A stretch of 11,709 nt of DNA, taken from NCBI GenBank assembly GCA_025455725.1, contig JALOLY010000032.1, forward strand, positions 1-11,709, read 5' to 3'. The translations under genes and the position numbers were made by a program. Every line of letters starts with the position of its first letter. The first letter of the stretch is position 1. The notes under the pieces are model-generated. The model saw nothing but the letters and a program-made list of their open reading frames with translations, was not told the origin of the DNA and searched no databases. Positions 1-6,997 of the stretch are shown in pieces. This DNA comes from Amoebophilaceae bacterium (GTDB lineage: Bacteria > Bacteroidota > Bacteroidia > Cytophagales > Amoebophilaceae).

Positions 1-1
1 A

Positions 2-303
2 GCACATGAAAGTGCCTATGCACTTCGTAAACACAAGACATTATGTAGGCGGCGCTCAGCGATAGAGGCGATCATAGGCCACTTAAAGAGGGAGCACAGT
101 CTGGGCAGGAATTATCTCAAGGGGCATGTGGCGATACGACGAACGCCTTATTAGCAGGCATGGGCTTCAACTTGATGCTGCTACTCAGAGAATTGGCCGG
201 TTATTTTTGGGCCCTTTGCGCGCTAAGACCCAGTGAACATCTGCACCGTGCGCAACATTTACAGCCCCTGGGATGTGTTGTTAAACGCGACTCGTTAATA
301 TAA
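2..303 (+). pseudogene. IS5-type transposase, C-terminal fragment with frameshift
   Basis: This is the C-terminal third of a DDE transposase of the IS5 type, cut by the window start. Reading from base 2, the frame gives a basic run (LCRRRSAIEAIIGHLKREHS, ending near base 106) followed by GRNYLKGHV. The glutamate in the AIEAIIGHLK block is at the position of the third catalytic acid of the DDE triad, as known for the family. The frame then breaks at about 128-133. Read in frame 2, translation stops after IRRTPY. Moving back one base at 130 restores the expected continuation GDTTNALLAGMGFNLMLLL and runs to a TAA at 301-303. The simplest explanation is one lost G (GTGGCGAT from GTGGGCGAT). The copy is therefore inactive as read. 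No terminal repeat or target duplication could be fixed. The right end should lie between 304 and the prmC stop codon or just inside prmC. A short odd palindrome (GTGCTGCAC, 318-326) sits there. Confidence 0.85.
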
Positions 304-347
304 AATTGTTAGATCCTGTGCTGCACGATGGGTCTTTCGCCCCGCCT

Positions 348-1244
348 TCAGAGGCATATGTGTTTGTGAATACTATTTCTTTCTCGTTCGAAGGTTCCTA
401 CTACCCACCTGTCCTTTCCATGTAAGTCTTTCACAACGCAGACTCTCTCAAAACCAGCACCGATGAGTAGGCTAGCAACTACTTGACCAAATACCTCGTT
501 GATTTCCAGATAGAGCTTGCCTGCTAACACAAGGTGGTAGGGAGCCAAAGCAACAATCCTTTGATAAAAAAGTAAAGGCTGTTCGTCAGGTACAAAGAGT
601 GCTTTAGCAGGCTCATGCGCTAACACACGCCGTTGCATATGTTTTTGCTCGGCAATACGCACATAGGGAGGATTGCTAACAATAATGTCCCATTTTTGGG
701 CAGGAAGAGGTTCATGCAATATGTCTGCCTGTATAAAATGTACCATTGCGCCCAATTTTTTTGCATTTTCCTGGGCAACCTGCAGTGCCTCTGGGTCAAC
801 TTCCAAAGCGTGGACAATAGCCTGAGAGAGTTCTTGTTGCAAAGTGATGGCTATGCACCCGCTGCCAGTACCAATGTCAAGCACACGCTTTCCCCCCTGT
901 GGGTGATGATCGATAATATACTGGACCAAGGCCTCTGTTTCAGGTCTAGGAATCAAGACGGCAGGAGTCACCCGAAAATCTCTTCCTAGAAAAGGAGTAA
1001 TGCCTAAAACGTACTGAATAGGCTCTTGGTGGCTAAGGCGCTCTATGGCTGCCAACAACAAATTATTTTGGGTGAGAGATAAGTGGATGGGCTCGTCTAG
1101 TGCTATACTTATCGAATTTAGCTGAAAATAGTGACCCAAGAGTCGCTGGGTAATGGCTTGACACTCTCGGTCTTGTTGAATGGCCGGTAAAAGGGCCTGA
1201 TAGACTTGTGTGTAAAGTGCTTTACTGGATATAGCGTAATTCAT
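348..1244 (-). CDS. prmC: Peptide chain release factor N5-glutamine methyltransferase PrmC (HemK)
   Basis: PrmC transfers a methyl group from S-adenosylmethionine to the glutamine of the GGQ motif in release factors 1 and 2, which speeds peptide release on the ribosome; it acts in the cytoplasm. The 298-residue product has the family layout: a helical N-terminal domain ending in EPIQYVLG (residues 74-81), then FLGRDF and IPRPETE (98-104), then the Rossmann methyltransferase core with VLDIGTGSGC (121-130, SAM loop), an acidic residue after the second strand (LEVD, 147-150) and the substrate-binding NPPY (191-194). The start is ATG at 1242-1244, with no Shine-Dalgarno sequence upstream, as is common in Bacteroidota. 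The conserved part ends around KDRWVVG (277-283); the last 15 residues look like an extra tail and lie next to the transposase relic. Its substrate gene prfA is 2.7 kb away on the same strand, but not in one operon. Identification is secure; the exact C-terminus is less so. Confidence 0.96.
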   Translation of the reverse strand: MNYAISSKALYTQVYQALLPAIQQDRECQAITQRLLGHYFQLNSISIALDEPIHLSLTQNNLLLAAIERLSHQEPIQYVLGITPFLGRDFRVTPAVLIPRPETEALVQYIIDHHPQGGKRVLDIGTGSGCIAITLQQELSQAIVHALEVDPEALQVAQENAKKLGAMVHFIQADILHEPLPAQKWDIIVSNPPYVRIAEQKHMQRRVLAHEPAKALFVPDEQPLLFYQRIVALAPYHLVLAGKLYLEINEVFGQVVASLLIGAGFERVCVVKDLHGKDRWVVGTFERERNSIHKHICL

Positions 1245-1296
1245 GTGAGTTTTTTGAAAGCAGTTATCAGAAAAAGGTAATTAAACAATACAAATG

Positions 1297-1343
1297 TCAT
1301 CCTACGCTCCCGAACTCGTAAAAAGAAATCCGAAATAGGATGA
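1297..1343. repeat. 8-base inverted repeat upstream of prmC
   Basis: TCATCCTA at 1297-1304 is repeated as its exact reverse complement TAGGATGA at 1336-1343, with 31 bases between. It lies 53-99 bases upstream of the prmC start codon, so it could be a protein-binding site, an RNA structure in the leader, or the end of an old element. No T-run follows on either strand, so it is not a standard terminator. A repeat of this size and spacing can arise by chance. Confidence 0.3.
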
Positions 1344-1939
1344 TTACTCAAGGATAGATAGCCTGAGAAATTGGTTTAAAAGGTTAATGGGACGACCATG
1401 TAGGCCAAGACACACGGCTAGCATGTCTTTAGATACCTTGGTACACAGTTTGCGCGCACTCCCAGGGCTTGTGTTGCCCTATGCGTCATAAAAAGAAAAA
1501 ACGATTGGGTTTACGCAGCTGTACCCACTTTTTCGCTTCAAGGAAAACAACAGCGTAATGAGACCTTAGGCCTTATTGAGTCCGGAAAAAACACCTAGGG
1601 AAGGTATGAAGTGGCTAGAATACATTTCACCGATGGTCTCATAGCGCGTTCTACATGCTCTCCAACTGCGTCTACCTGAATACCTGCAATACACACAAAA
1701 TTACTGCACACTACAAACTGCTAGTGCCATCAAGGCTTCCATGTCTGCGCGGTTTCTTCGCTGCTTAAAACGTTGCTCATAATAATTTCTACCGCGTTCA
1801 CAGAACTCTGAGGTTTCAGTTAAGGATTGCTATGGGAGTAGGGGTGCTATCATCTAATTTGGTTCTTGTAAGCTGAAAGGTCGTCTCCAGATGGGATTTT
1901 GACTATTCATATGGTGTTTGAACAAGGTTACTCGCACTT

Positions 1940-1983
1940 TTGAAACGGTATAGTTACTTTTTAATAAAAGGGGTATATTCCCC
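1940..1983 (+). promoter_or_regulatory. Candidate promoter and palindrome upstream of the DUF1599 gene
   Basis: TTGAAA at 1940-1945 and TAATAA at 1962-1967, with a 16-base spacer, resemble primary-sigma -35 and -10 boxes and would start transcription near 1974, about 36 bases before the GTG start at 2010. Directly over the expected start point is GGGG TATATT CCCC (1970-1983), a short palindrome that could be an operator or a leader hairpin. Caution: Bacteroidota primary promoters usually follow a different consensus (TTTG at -33 and TAnnTTTG at -7), which I do not see here, so the assignment is tentative. Confidence 0.28.
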
Positions 1984-2009
1984 AAGAATTCAGGAATTAA
2001 TCGCTTACT

Positions 2010-2558
2010 GTGCATCTCAATACTCCATTACAATACGACGCCGTCATCAAAACTTGCCGGGCCATTTTTGAAAAAAAAACCCAGGACTACGGCACTGCTT
2101 GGCGCATCTTACGCCTACCTTCCATAACTGATCAGATCATGATCAAGGCTCAACGCATTCGAGCGATCCAAGAACAACCCACGCAACGTGTAGAAGAAGA
2201 TATGGCCACAGAACTGATCGGCATTGTCAACTACAGCGTCATGGCCCTGATACAAATAGCTCTACAAGACCACAAGAGTCTAGACTTGTCCTACGATGAA
2301 CTGGCTCCATTGTACGATGAGGTCATTGCTACAACAACTATACTACTCCACAACAAGAACCACGACTACCAAGAAGCGTGGCGAGCCATGCGCCTCGGTT
2401 CTATCACTGACATTATTTTGATGAAGCTTCTGCGCATCAAGCGTATCGAAGACAATCAAGGGGCTACGCTTATTTCCGAGGGCGTAGCAGCTAATTACCA
2501 AGACATCGTCAACTACGCTGTGTTCGCACTAATCAAGCTAGGGCATGTGGATCAGTGA
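2010..2558 (+). CDS. DUF1599 family protein with internal duplication
   Basis: This 182-residue protein belongs to the DUF1599 family, a conserved Bacteroidota protein without an established biochemical role. It consists of two copies of one unit. Copy 1 (about residues 12-83) has a CR.IFEKK lead, the QDYGTAWRILR motif, an SITDQI.IKAQRIR helix and IVNYSVMALIQI. Copy 2 (about 103-177) has KNHDYQEAWRAMR, SITDIILMKLLRIKRIED and IVNYAVFALIKL. Each copy keeps the DY...AWR core and an IVNY helix, which points to an all-helical duplicated fold. No signal peptide or membrane segment is seen, so it is probably cytoplasmic. The start is GTG at 2010: a stop codon lies in frame at 1998-2000, and the first in-frame ATG is far downstream. 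The 3' end overlaps the next gene by 14 bases, so the two are very likely cotranscribed and translationally coupled. Family assignment is strong; function is unknown. Confidence 0.9.
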   Translation: MHLNTPLQYDAVIKTCRAIFEKKTQDYGTAWRILRLPSITDQIMIKAQRIRAIQEQPTQRVEEDMATELIGIVNYSVMALIQIALQDHKSLDLSYDELAPLYDEVIATTTILLHNKNHDYQEAWRAMRLGSITDIILMKLLRIKRIEDNQGATLISEGVAANYQDIVNYAVFALIKLGHVDQ

Positions 2559-3639
2559 ATACATCGATCTTCTAGCTAGTCTTATCGTAGGCATAACTTT
2601 CCTATTCTCGGGCGTAGTCAAGCTAAATGATCCACGCGGATTTGCCTATAAGATCGAGGAATACTTACACCTATTTGCAAGCCGATTAGCCACTCATTTA
2701 CGCCTTCTTATCCCCTACACCGTAATACTATCTGTAAGCATTGCTACCCTAGAGGCAGTCTTAGGAGTCGCATTGCTCGTCCACTGGCAACGCTTCTGGA
2801 CTTTGTCTGCCTTGCTGTCACTTACGTTTTTTTTTACCTGCCTTACGCTTTATACTGCCACTTCAAAGCGTGTAGCGAGCTGCGGGTGTTTTGGCGATGC
2901 CTTAGCATTGACCCCTTGGCAGTCGTTCGCTAAAAGTAGTGTATTGCTAGTATTGCTTATTGGCCTCTACTGGCAAGAAAAAGGCGAACGAGCTAGCCCA
3001 AATGATTACTATTGGTTGGCTTTCACTTTGCTATGCTCCCTAGGAATGGGTAGACGCACCCTGCGTCACTTGCCATGGCAGGATTTTTTACCCTACAAAA
3101 TAGGTAGCGACCTGTCACAGTTAGTAAGACCACACTTACCCCTACGCTACATGTATACGGTAAAGAAGGAGGGTCAAACTATAGAAACCGAACACTATCC
3201 ACAAGCACCCGGGTGCAAACTTATATCAACACGGCTGCTCAATCCAGAAGACGTGCCCACGGCTATGCATTTCAGCATTTGGCAAGGAGTAAAAGACCGT
3301 ACACAGGATTTACTGACCGGATGTAAGCTACTCATCATCGCCCAGAATTCCACCCCCATAGCACCACGGTCCTTACAAAAACTGCACATACTGATCCGGC
3401 AAATCCAGAATCAGAAGCGTGTGCAGCCTGTATTAGTTGCATCCAGTAATCACGGCCAAGAAGTCGCTGCTACGCTCACACTACCTCTGTACACAGCCAA
3501 TCCACTGTTACTCAGAACCATGCTACGCGCACCACTAGGCTTATTTTTTCTGCAAGAGGGTACCGTGGTCAACAAATTTCATCTCAATGACTTACGTCAG
3601 GCTCAAAATACCTTGAAGCAGCTCGGGTGGTCATGCTAG
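2545..3639 (+). CDS. DoxX/MauE-like membrane protein of the BT_3928 type
   Basis: This 364-residue integral membrane protein has its hydrophobic N-terminal half in the inner membrane, with helices at about residues 8-25, 58-79, 85-104, 130-142 and 154-167. The first helix is followed by SGVVKLNDPRGFAYKIEEYL (22-41), which is typical of the DoxX/MauE group. A conserved cysteine motif SCGCFGD (112-118, Cys113 and Cys115) sits between helices three and four and suggests a redox or metal role, as in MauE-like proteins; this is inference. The C-terminal half (about 200-364) is soluble. It ends with a block around TMLRAPLGLFFLQEGTVVNK, which resembles the tail of the Bacteroides BT_3928 family and has a thioredoxin-like flavour, but shows no CxxC. 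ATG 2545 overlaps the DUF1599 gene by 14 bases. The same gene pair is, to my knowledge, common in Bacteroidota, so the two may act in one process. The precise function is not known. Confidence 0.85.
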   Translation: MWISEYIDLLASLIVGITFLFSGVVKLNDPRGFAYKIEEYLHLFASRLATHLRLLIPYTVILSVSIATLEAVLGVALLVHWQRFWTLSALLSLTFFFTCLTLYTATSKRVASCGCFGDALALTPWQSFAKSSVLLVLLIGLYWQEKGERASPNDYYWLAFTLLCSLGMGRRTLRHLPWQDFLPYKIGSDLSQLVRPHLPLRYMYTVKKEGQTIETEHYPQAPGCKLISTRLLNPEDVPTAMHFSIWQGVKDRTQDLLTGCKLLIIAQNSTPIAPRSLQKLHILIRQIQNQKRVQPVLVASSNHGQEVAATLTLPLYTANPLLLRTMLRAPLGLFFLQEGTVVNKFHLNDLRQAQNTLKQLGWSC

Positions 3640-3658
3640 TAAGCTCAACGCCAGGGCA

Positions 3659-3859
3659 TTGTACATTTCAATCCAGTGCTGGCCTACCCGTTTTCAAAGC
3701 GATCTAAAAACCTACCTCACTAAAAGTGGCGTGGCTTTTACGCAAAGAACTCATGGAAATATTGAATGCCTACTTTTAAATGGGTACACAGGTGCACAAG
3801 CACACGGCCGCCCACATAGAGTAAGACGTACAATCAGGATAACAAAATCCAGTTGGTAA
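3659..3859 (+). CDS. Doubtful small hypothetical ORF
   Basis: An open frame of 66 codons starts at TTG 3659 and ends at TAA 3857-3859. The product is basic at its C-terminus (GRPHRVRRTIRITKSSW) and carries TYLTKSGVAFTQRTHGNIEC in the middle. I recognise no family, membrane segment or signal peptide. The frame is open for a few dozen bases upstream, into the end of the DoxX-like gene, so it may be the remnant of a longer gene that once followed this operon. Its last codons abut the A-tract of the prfA terminator, which reads in the opposite direction. With only a TTG start and no ribosome binding site, it is more likely a relic or chance frame than an expressed gene. Confidence 0.2.
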   Translation: MYISIQCWPTRFQSDLKTYLTKSGVAFTQRTHGNIECLLLNGYTGAQAHGRPHRVRRTIRITKSSW

Positions 3860-3881
3860 AAATATCTCCTTTATCGAGATA
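3858..3881 (-). terminator. Intrinsic terminator of prfA
   Basis: On the minus strand, 18 bases past the prfA stop codon, TATCTC pairs with GAGATA around a 7-base loop (GATAAAG) and is followed by TTTTT. On the plus strand these are the A-tract 3858-3862, the arms 3863-3868 and 3876-3881, and the loop 3869-3875. A G-U and an A-U pair can extend the stem. Position, orientation and the T-run fit a Rho-independent terminator for prfA, which suggests prfA ends its own transcript. Confidence 0.6.
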
Positions 3882-3899
3882 CTACGACTTTGAGGGACG

Positions 3900-4967
3900 T
3901 TATTGCCCTTCTCGCAGCTTCTCGGCATTGTCAGCAATCCTTAACGCGTCTATGATGTGTCCTATTTCTCCATCCATCACTGCGGGAAGATTGTGTACCG
4001 TGTAGCCAATACGATGGTCCGTAATGCGCCCCTGGGGGTAATTGTAGGTACGAATTTTGTCAGACCGGTCGCCACTTTTTACCATAGACTTTCTTTCTAC
4101 TCCTACCTCTTCCTTCTGTTTTTTAAGTTCACGCTCGTACAGCCTCGCCCTCAGTACTTTCAAAGCTTTCTCCAGGTTCTTGAGCTGAGACTTGCCGTCT
4201 TGACAAGACACTACAATGCCAGTAGGGAGGTGGGTAAGTCTGATGGCAGAGTAAGTGGTATTGACCGACTGGCCGCCGGGACCTGAGGAGCAAAAAGTAT
4301 CTTTGCGCACATCGTTCATATCAATATCCACTTCTACTTCGCCCATCTCGGGCAGCACCACCACGCTGGCTGCCGAGGTATGTATGCGTCCCTGCGTTTC
4401 TGTAGCAGGAACACGCTGTACTCGATGCACGCCAGACTCATACTTCATGATCCCATATACTGACTCTCCAGCAATGGTACAGATAATCTCTTTATAGCCT
4501 CCCGCCGTTCCTTCAGTGGTGTCAAGCAACTGTAGAGTCCAATGCATTTTTTCTGCAAAGCGTTTGTACACCCTGAACAAGTCGCCCGCAAAGATGGCTG
4601 CCTCATCTCCGCCAGTGCCTGCCCTAATCTCTAGGATAATATTTTTGCTGTCATTAGGATCTTTGGGAATTAGCAGCATCTTGATACACTCTTCTAATGA
4701 CTTTTTTTGCTCTCCCAAGCTCTCTAACTCTTCTCTAGCCATGTCCCTGAAGGCAGCATCTCTCTCTGCATTCAGGACTGCTTTGGCACTCTCTGTATCA
4801 GCCAGGACCTTTCGGTATTGGTCATAGACATGGACAATCTTGGATAAATCTTTGTACTCCTTGCTCAGAGCTGTATACTGCTTTCTATCAGCCATGGTAC
4901 TGGGTTGCGCAAGCAGTGTTGCAACTTCTTGGGATCTTTTTTTGATGGCTTCTAACTTGTCAATCAT
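3900..4967 (-). CDS. prfA: Peptide chain release factor 1 (RF1)
   Basis: RF1 recognises UAA and UAG stop codons in the ribosomal A site and triggers hydrolysis of the peptidyl-tRNA. The 355-residue length is normal. The N-terminal coiled part (about 1-105) is followed by RAGTGGDEAAIFAGDLFRVY (115-134). The stop-codon reading tripeptide is PAT (187-189) within RVPATETQGRIHTSA; RF2 would have SPF here, which settles the RF1 assignment. The catalytic GGQ is at 231-233 within CSSGPGGQSVN; its glutamine (Gln233) is the residue methylated by PrmC, encoded at the left of this window. The C-terminal domain with RTYNYPQGRITDHRIG is complete. ATG at 4965-4967 fits the family start and has no Shine-Dalgarno sequence upstream. 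It appears to be transcribed alone and to end at the hairpin just downstream. Confidence 0.97.
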   Translation of the reverse strand: MIDKLEAIKKRSQEVATLLAQPSTMADRKQYTALSKEYKDLSKIVHVYDQYRKVLADTESAKAVLNAERDAAFRDMAREELESLGEQKKSLEECIKMLLIPKDPNDSKNIILEIRAGTGGDEAAIFAGDLFRVYKRFAEKMHWTLQLLDTTEGTAGGYKEIICTIAGESVYGIMKYESGVHRVQRVPATETQGRIHTSAASVVVLPEMGEVEVDIDMNDVRKDTFCSSGPGGQSVNTTYSAIRLTHLPTGIVVSCQDGKSQLKNLEKALKVLRARLYERELKKQKEEVGVERKSMVKSGDRSDKIRTYNYPQGRITDHRIGYTVHNLPAVMDGEIGHIIDALRIADNAEKLREGQ

Positions 4968-5638
4968 CTTGGGGTCGGGTTATCAATCAAAAATAGAGAA
5001 ATAATTGACCATACTTTCCCCCGGTACCGTGCTAGCAAGCTAGAGGCAACCGCCTAGCATATTCGTGTGGTATGATTTTACGCACTTTCGTTCGTTGTAC
5101 CATTGCTCCGAATGAAAAAAACAAAGCAGTAGCGCGTGTGTATAAAAACTCGGAGTAGCTGCTGTGATATGGTCCGAAAGGAATACGTTGGTATTCAGTG
5201 TGCCATTGTGCATACCGGGTGATCATTATAGTTTTAATCGTTACGCATACGATTTTGTAGTCCTTCTGGTATCACGAACACTCGTTGTACCCTATATGAG
5301 ACATACAACCTTCGTGGAGAAGGGGTGATTTAATCCATACACACTACGTTTGCGTTAACTACCAGGGTCGTTCCGCTGTTGCGTCACCATGAGGTATTCA
5401 AGCGGAATAAGCATTATGCCAGAAGAATTTCGAACGGCTTACCAGCAACGTATGCCACAGGCATTAAAACTAGGAAAGCCAGCTAGGAAAAAGGCACGGA
5501 AGTCTCGTCCGTTGACTTATAGTTAAGTCTGAAAAATTCTGATAGCATGGACTGCCTGGTGTAGGCATAACCTCGTCCGTGAGGAGCTACGGGGCCGGCC
5601 TTGCTGTAACGTATAGAAGTGAAGAGTAACAGCAATCA
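4968..5638. other. Gene-poor interval between prfA and yraN
   Basis: About 670 bases without a recognisable gene. The upstream half may hold the prfA promoter, but I could not pick out convincing boxes. A minus-strand frame at 5032-5226 (64 codons, ATG start, rich in aromatic residues) matches nothing I know. A plus-strand frame at 5389-5526 has a strongly basic end and is listed separately. Small repeats are present: TCGTTGTACC occurs at 5092-5101 and again at 5282-5291; GTTGTA at 5284-5289 faces TACAAC at 5304-5309; AATCGT at 5236-5241 faces ACGATT at 5249-5254. None forms a clear terminator, and I see no tRNA or other RNA gene. Confidence 0.5.
5389..5526 (+). CDS. Possible small basic protein or gene relic
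   Basis: A 45-codon frame runs from ATG 5389 to TAA 5524-5526, with a second in-frame ATG at 5416 that would give 36 residues. The end of the product is very basic: LGKPARKKARKSRPLTYS. Such tails are seen at the C-termini of nucleic-acid-binding proteins and some transposases, so it may be the last part of a lost gene. No homologue is recognised. The frame is closed upstream by a stop shortly before, and there is no evident ribosome binding site or promoter. I list it because the composition is unlike random translation, not because expression is likely. Confidence 0.15.
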   Translation: MRYSSGISIMPEEFRTAYQQRMPQALKLGKPARKKARKSRPLTYS

Positions 5639-5995
5639 CTAAAAAGCATCTTCAAAATGAGTCAGCTGTACTTGGTGATTGTTGCGTTGCAGTATGGCGA
5701 TAATATCGAACCGAAGAGCATGGCACCAGTCATGCGTGAAGATGTAGTATTCTGCTGCTGTACGTATTAAGGCCTGTTGCCTGGGTGTTACAAACACTTC
5801 TGGGTATCCAAACTGGTTGTCACGCCTGGCTTTAACCTCCACAAATACCAGAAGCTGATTTGCCAGGGCAATGATATCAATTTCTGCGCGTTGGTAGCGG
5901 TAGTTACGGGCTATAATGCTGAATCCTTGCTCTTTAAGGTAGCTTACTGCCAAATTTTCTGCTGCTTTTCCGAGTTGCTGAGAAGATACTTGCAT
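5639..5995 (-). CDS. yraN: YraN family protein (UPF0102), putative endonuclease fold
   Basis: This 118-residue protein is of the usual length for the UPF0102/YraN family, which has a fold related to Holliday junction resolvases and PD-(D/E)xK nucleases. The cellular role is not firmly established. The family signature is complete: GKAAENLAVSYLKEQGF (9-25), RNYRY and AEID (37-40, acidic residues of the nuclease-like site), VFVEVKAR (50-57, with E53 and K55 in the expected positions), PEVFVTPRQQ (65-74), RFDIIAI (95-101) and the terminal THFEDAF. The start is ATG at 5993-5995, with an in-frame stop a few codons upstream. It is divergent from lipB, separated by 282 bases in which I find no other gene, and stands alone on its strand. 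A DNA-processing role would suit its RecX, RadA and RecQ neighbours, but that is inference. Confidence 0.92.
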   Translation of the reverse strand: MQVSSQQLGKAAENLAVSYLKEQGFSIIARNYRYQRAEIDIIALANQLLVFVEVKARRDNQFGYPEVFVTPRQQALIRTAAEYYIFTHDWCHALRFDIIAILQRNNHQVQLTHFEDAF

Positions 5996-6277
5996 ACAAG
6001 AATGCTTTTAGCTGTCGAACAAAAATTGATAAATGAGTTACTTCTTAAACAGTATTCCATACCTTCTACTGGGTTTTCTGCTAGCGGCAACCTTTTCTTC
6101 GCTGATAAAAACCCTTTCTTATGTGTGTGACCCCGTCTACAAAGAAAGATCATTGTCTCGCCAAGCATCGAGGTGAATGTATGGTATCCTGGATGAGGAA
6201 AATGGTATTTAGACTGCATACGTTGTTCACGCAGACACCAGCACTCCCGTAAACTTTCTGCTGTTTATCTTGCGCGT

Positions 6278-6997
6278 ATGCGTAGTCAGAATAAGCAAGT
6301 CTCCATAAAAACACTAGGTTGTCTGGCGTATCAAGCCGCGTGGACCATACAAGAGACTTTATTCCGTGAGATTGTAGAAATCAAGCTGGAAAATCGCAAG
6401 CTGTACACATCCCATCAAAATCCTACGCCTGGGTACCTCCTTTTTTGTGAGCATCCACACGTGTATACACTGGGGAGAAATGGCGTTGCCACCCATTTGC
6501 TAGCTAGCGAGGCTACGCTGCAAGTCCAGGGAGTTTCTTTCTATCGTACCAACCGCGGCGGAGACATTACTTACCATGGCCCTGGCCAGCTCGTCGTCTA
6601 CCCTATTCTAGATTTGGAGAATTTTTTCATGGACATACATCGCTACTTAAGACTCTTAGAAGAGGCAGTGATGGCAACACTCAGGGACTTTGGCCTCTGG
6701 GGAGGCAGGATTCAGGGACTAACTGGGGTATGGTTAGATCATACAGACAGCACAAGGGCACGAAAGATCTGCGCATTAGGGGTCAGGACTAGCCGCTGGG
6801 TAACAATGCATGGCCTGGCTCTGAATGTCAACACAGATTTGTGTTATTTTGATCAAATTATTCCTTGTGGCATCCAAGGTAAAAAAGTGACTTCTATGGC
6901 CGAGGCACTAGGCACAGAACAAGATTTAAAGTCCGTTGCACAAAAGTTGGAACGGCACGTGGTTCACCTGTTTGGGATGGAGCGGGTGAGCTACTAG
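6278..6997 (+). CDS. lipB: Octanoyl-[acyl-carrier-protein]:protein N-octanoyltransferase LipB
   Basis: LipB moves octanoate from acyl carrier protein to a lysine of lipoyl domains (pyruvate and 2-oxoglutarate dehydrogenase E2, glycine cleavage H protein); LipA then adds the sulfurs. It is cytosolic. The 239-residue sequence has the full motif set: HPHVYTLGR (59-67), RGGDITYHGPGQLVVYPILD (93-112), the catalytic lysine in ARKICALGVR (Lys163), HGLALNVN (178-185) and the catalytic cysteine in IIPCGI (Cys197), followed by KKVTSMAEALG. ATG 6278 gives a normal N-terminus, and no Shine-Dalgarno sequence is visible. It is the only plus-strand gene in the right half of the window, ending 49 bases from the convergent radA. 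As general knowledge, Cardinium is reported to retain lipoate synthesis despite heavy gene loss, so retention here is consistent with a reduced symbiont. lipA is not in the window. Confidence 0.95.
   Translation: MRSQNKQVSIKTLGCLAYQAAWTIQETLFREIVEIKLENRKLYTSHQNPTPGYLLFCEHPHVYTLGRNGVATHLLASEATLQVQGVSFYRTNRGGDITYHGPGQLVVYPILDLENFFMDIHRYLRLLEEAVMATLRDFGLWGGRIQGLTGVWLDHTDSTRARKICALGVRTSRWVTMHGLALNVNTDLCYFDQIIPCGIQGKKVTSMAEALGTEQDLKSVAQKLERHVVHLFGMERVSY

Larger units (their letters stand above)
1245..2009. other. Long gene-poor interval, probably decayed DNA
   Basis: About 765 bases between the divergent prmC and DUF1599 genes hold no intact gene. On the minus strand one frame (1344-1910) has five stop codons inside about 188 codons, and between them short segments that look protein-like. 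Examples are the stretch at 1701-1829, which includes ERGRNYYEQRFKQRRNR, and the stretch at 1344-1478, which includes KVSKDMLAVCLGLHGRPINL. I could not match either to a family with confidence; the first has a basic look like some transposase C-termini. Open runs of this length are also expected by chance at this GC content. The interval also has an 8-base inverted repeat (1297-1343) and, at its right end, a candidate promoter for the plus-strand genes. Confidence 0.5.

Noticed and set aside
633..989. Open frames of 118 codons on the plus strand and 65 codons (620-817) on the minus strand inside prmC
   Set aside because: They are in other frames of a clearly coding prmC, show no family features, and have low-complexity compositions typical of shadow frames.
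3957..4827. Three plus-strand open frames opposite prfA
   Set aside because: prfA is full-length with all motifs; these antisense frames have no recognisable domains.
5550..5600. GC-rich patch with CCTC...GAGG and GGCCGGCC, considered as a tRNA or small RNA
   Set aside because: No cloverleaf, T-loop or acceptor pairing could be drawn; only a 4-base stem and a chance palindrome are present.
5996..6130. Plus-strand stretch containing KQYSIPST, considered as a signal peptidase I (LepB) relic
   Set aside because: The likeness covers only a few residues; the catalytic SM pair and the following conserved blocks are not found in any frame.
5944..6219. 91-codon minus-strand frame overlapping the start of yraN
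   Set aside because: It overlaps the secure yraN start in another frame and has no recognisable motif. The family-correct YraN N-terminus begins at 5995.
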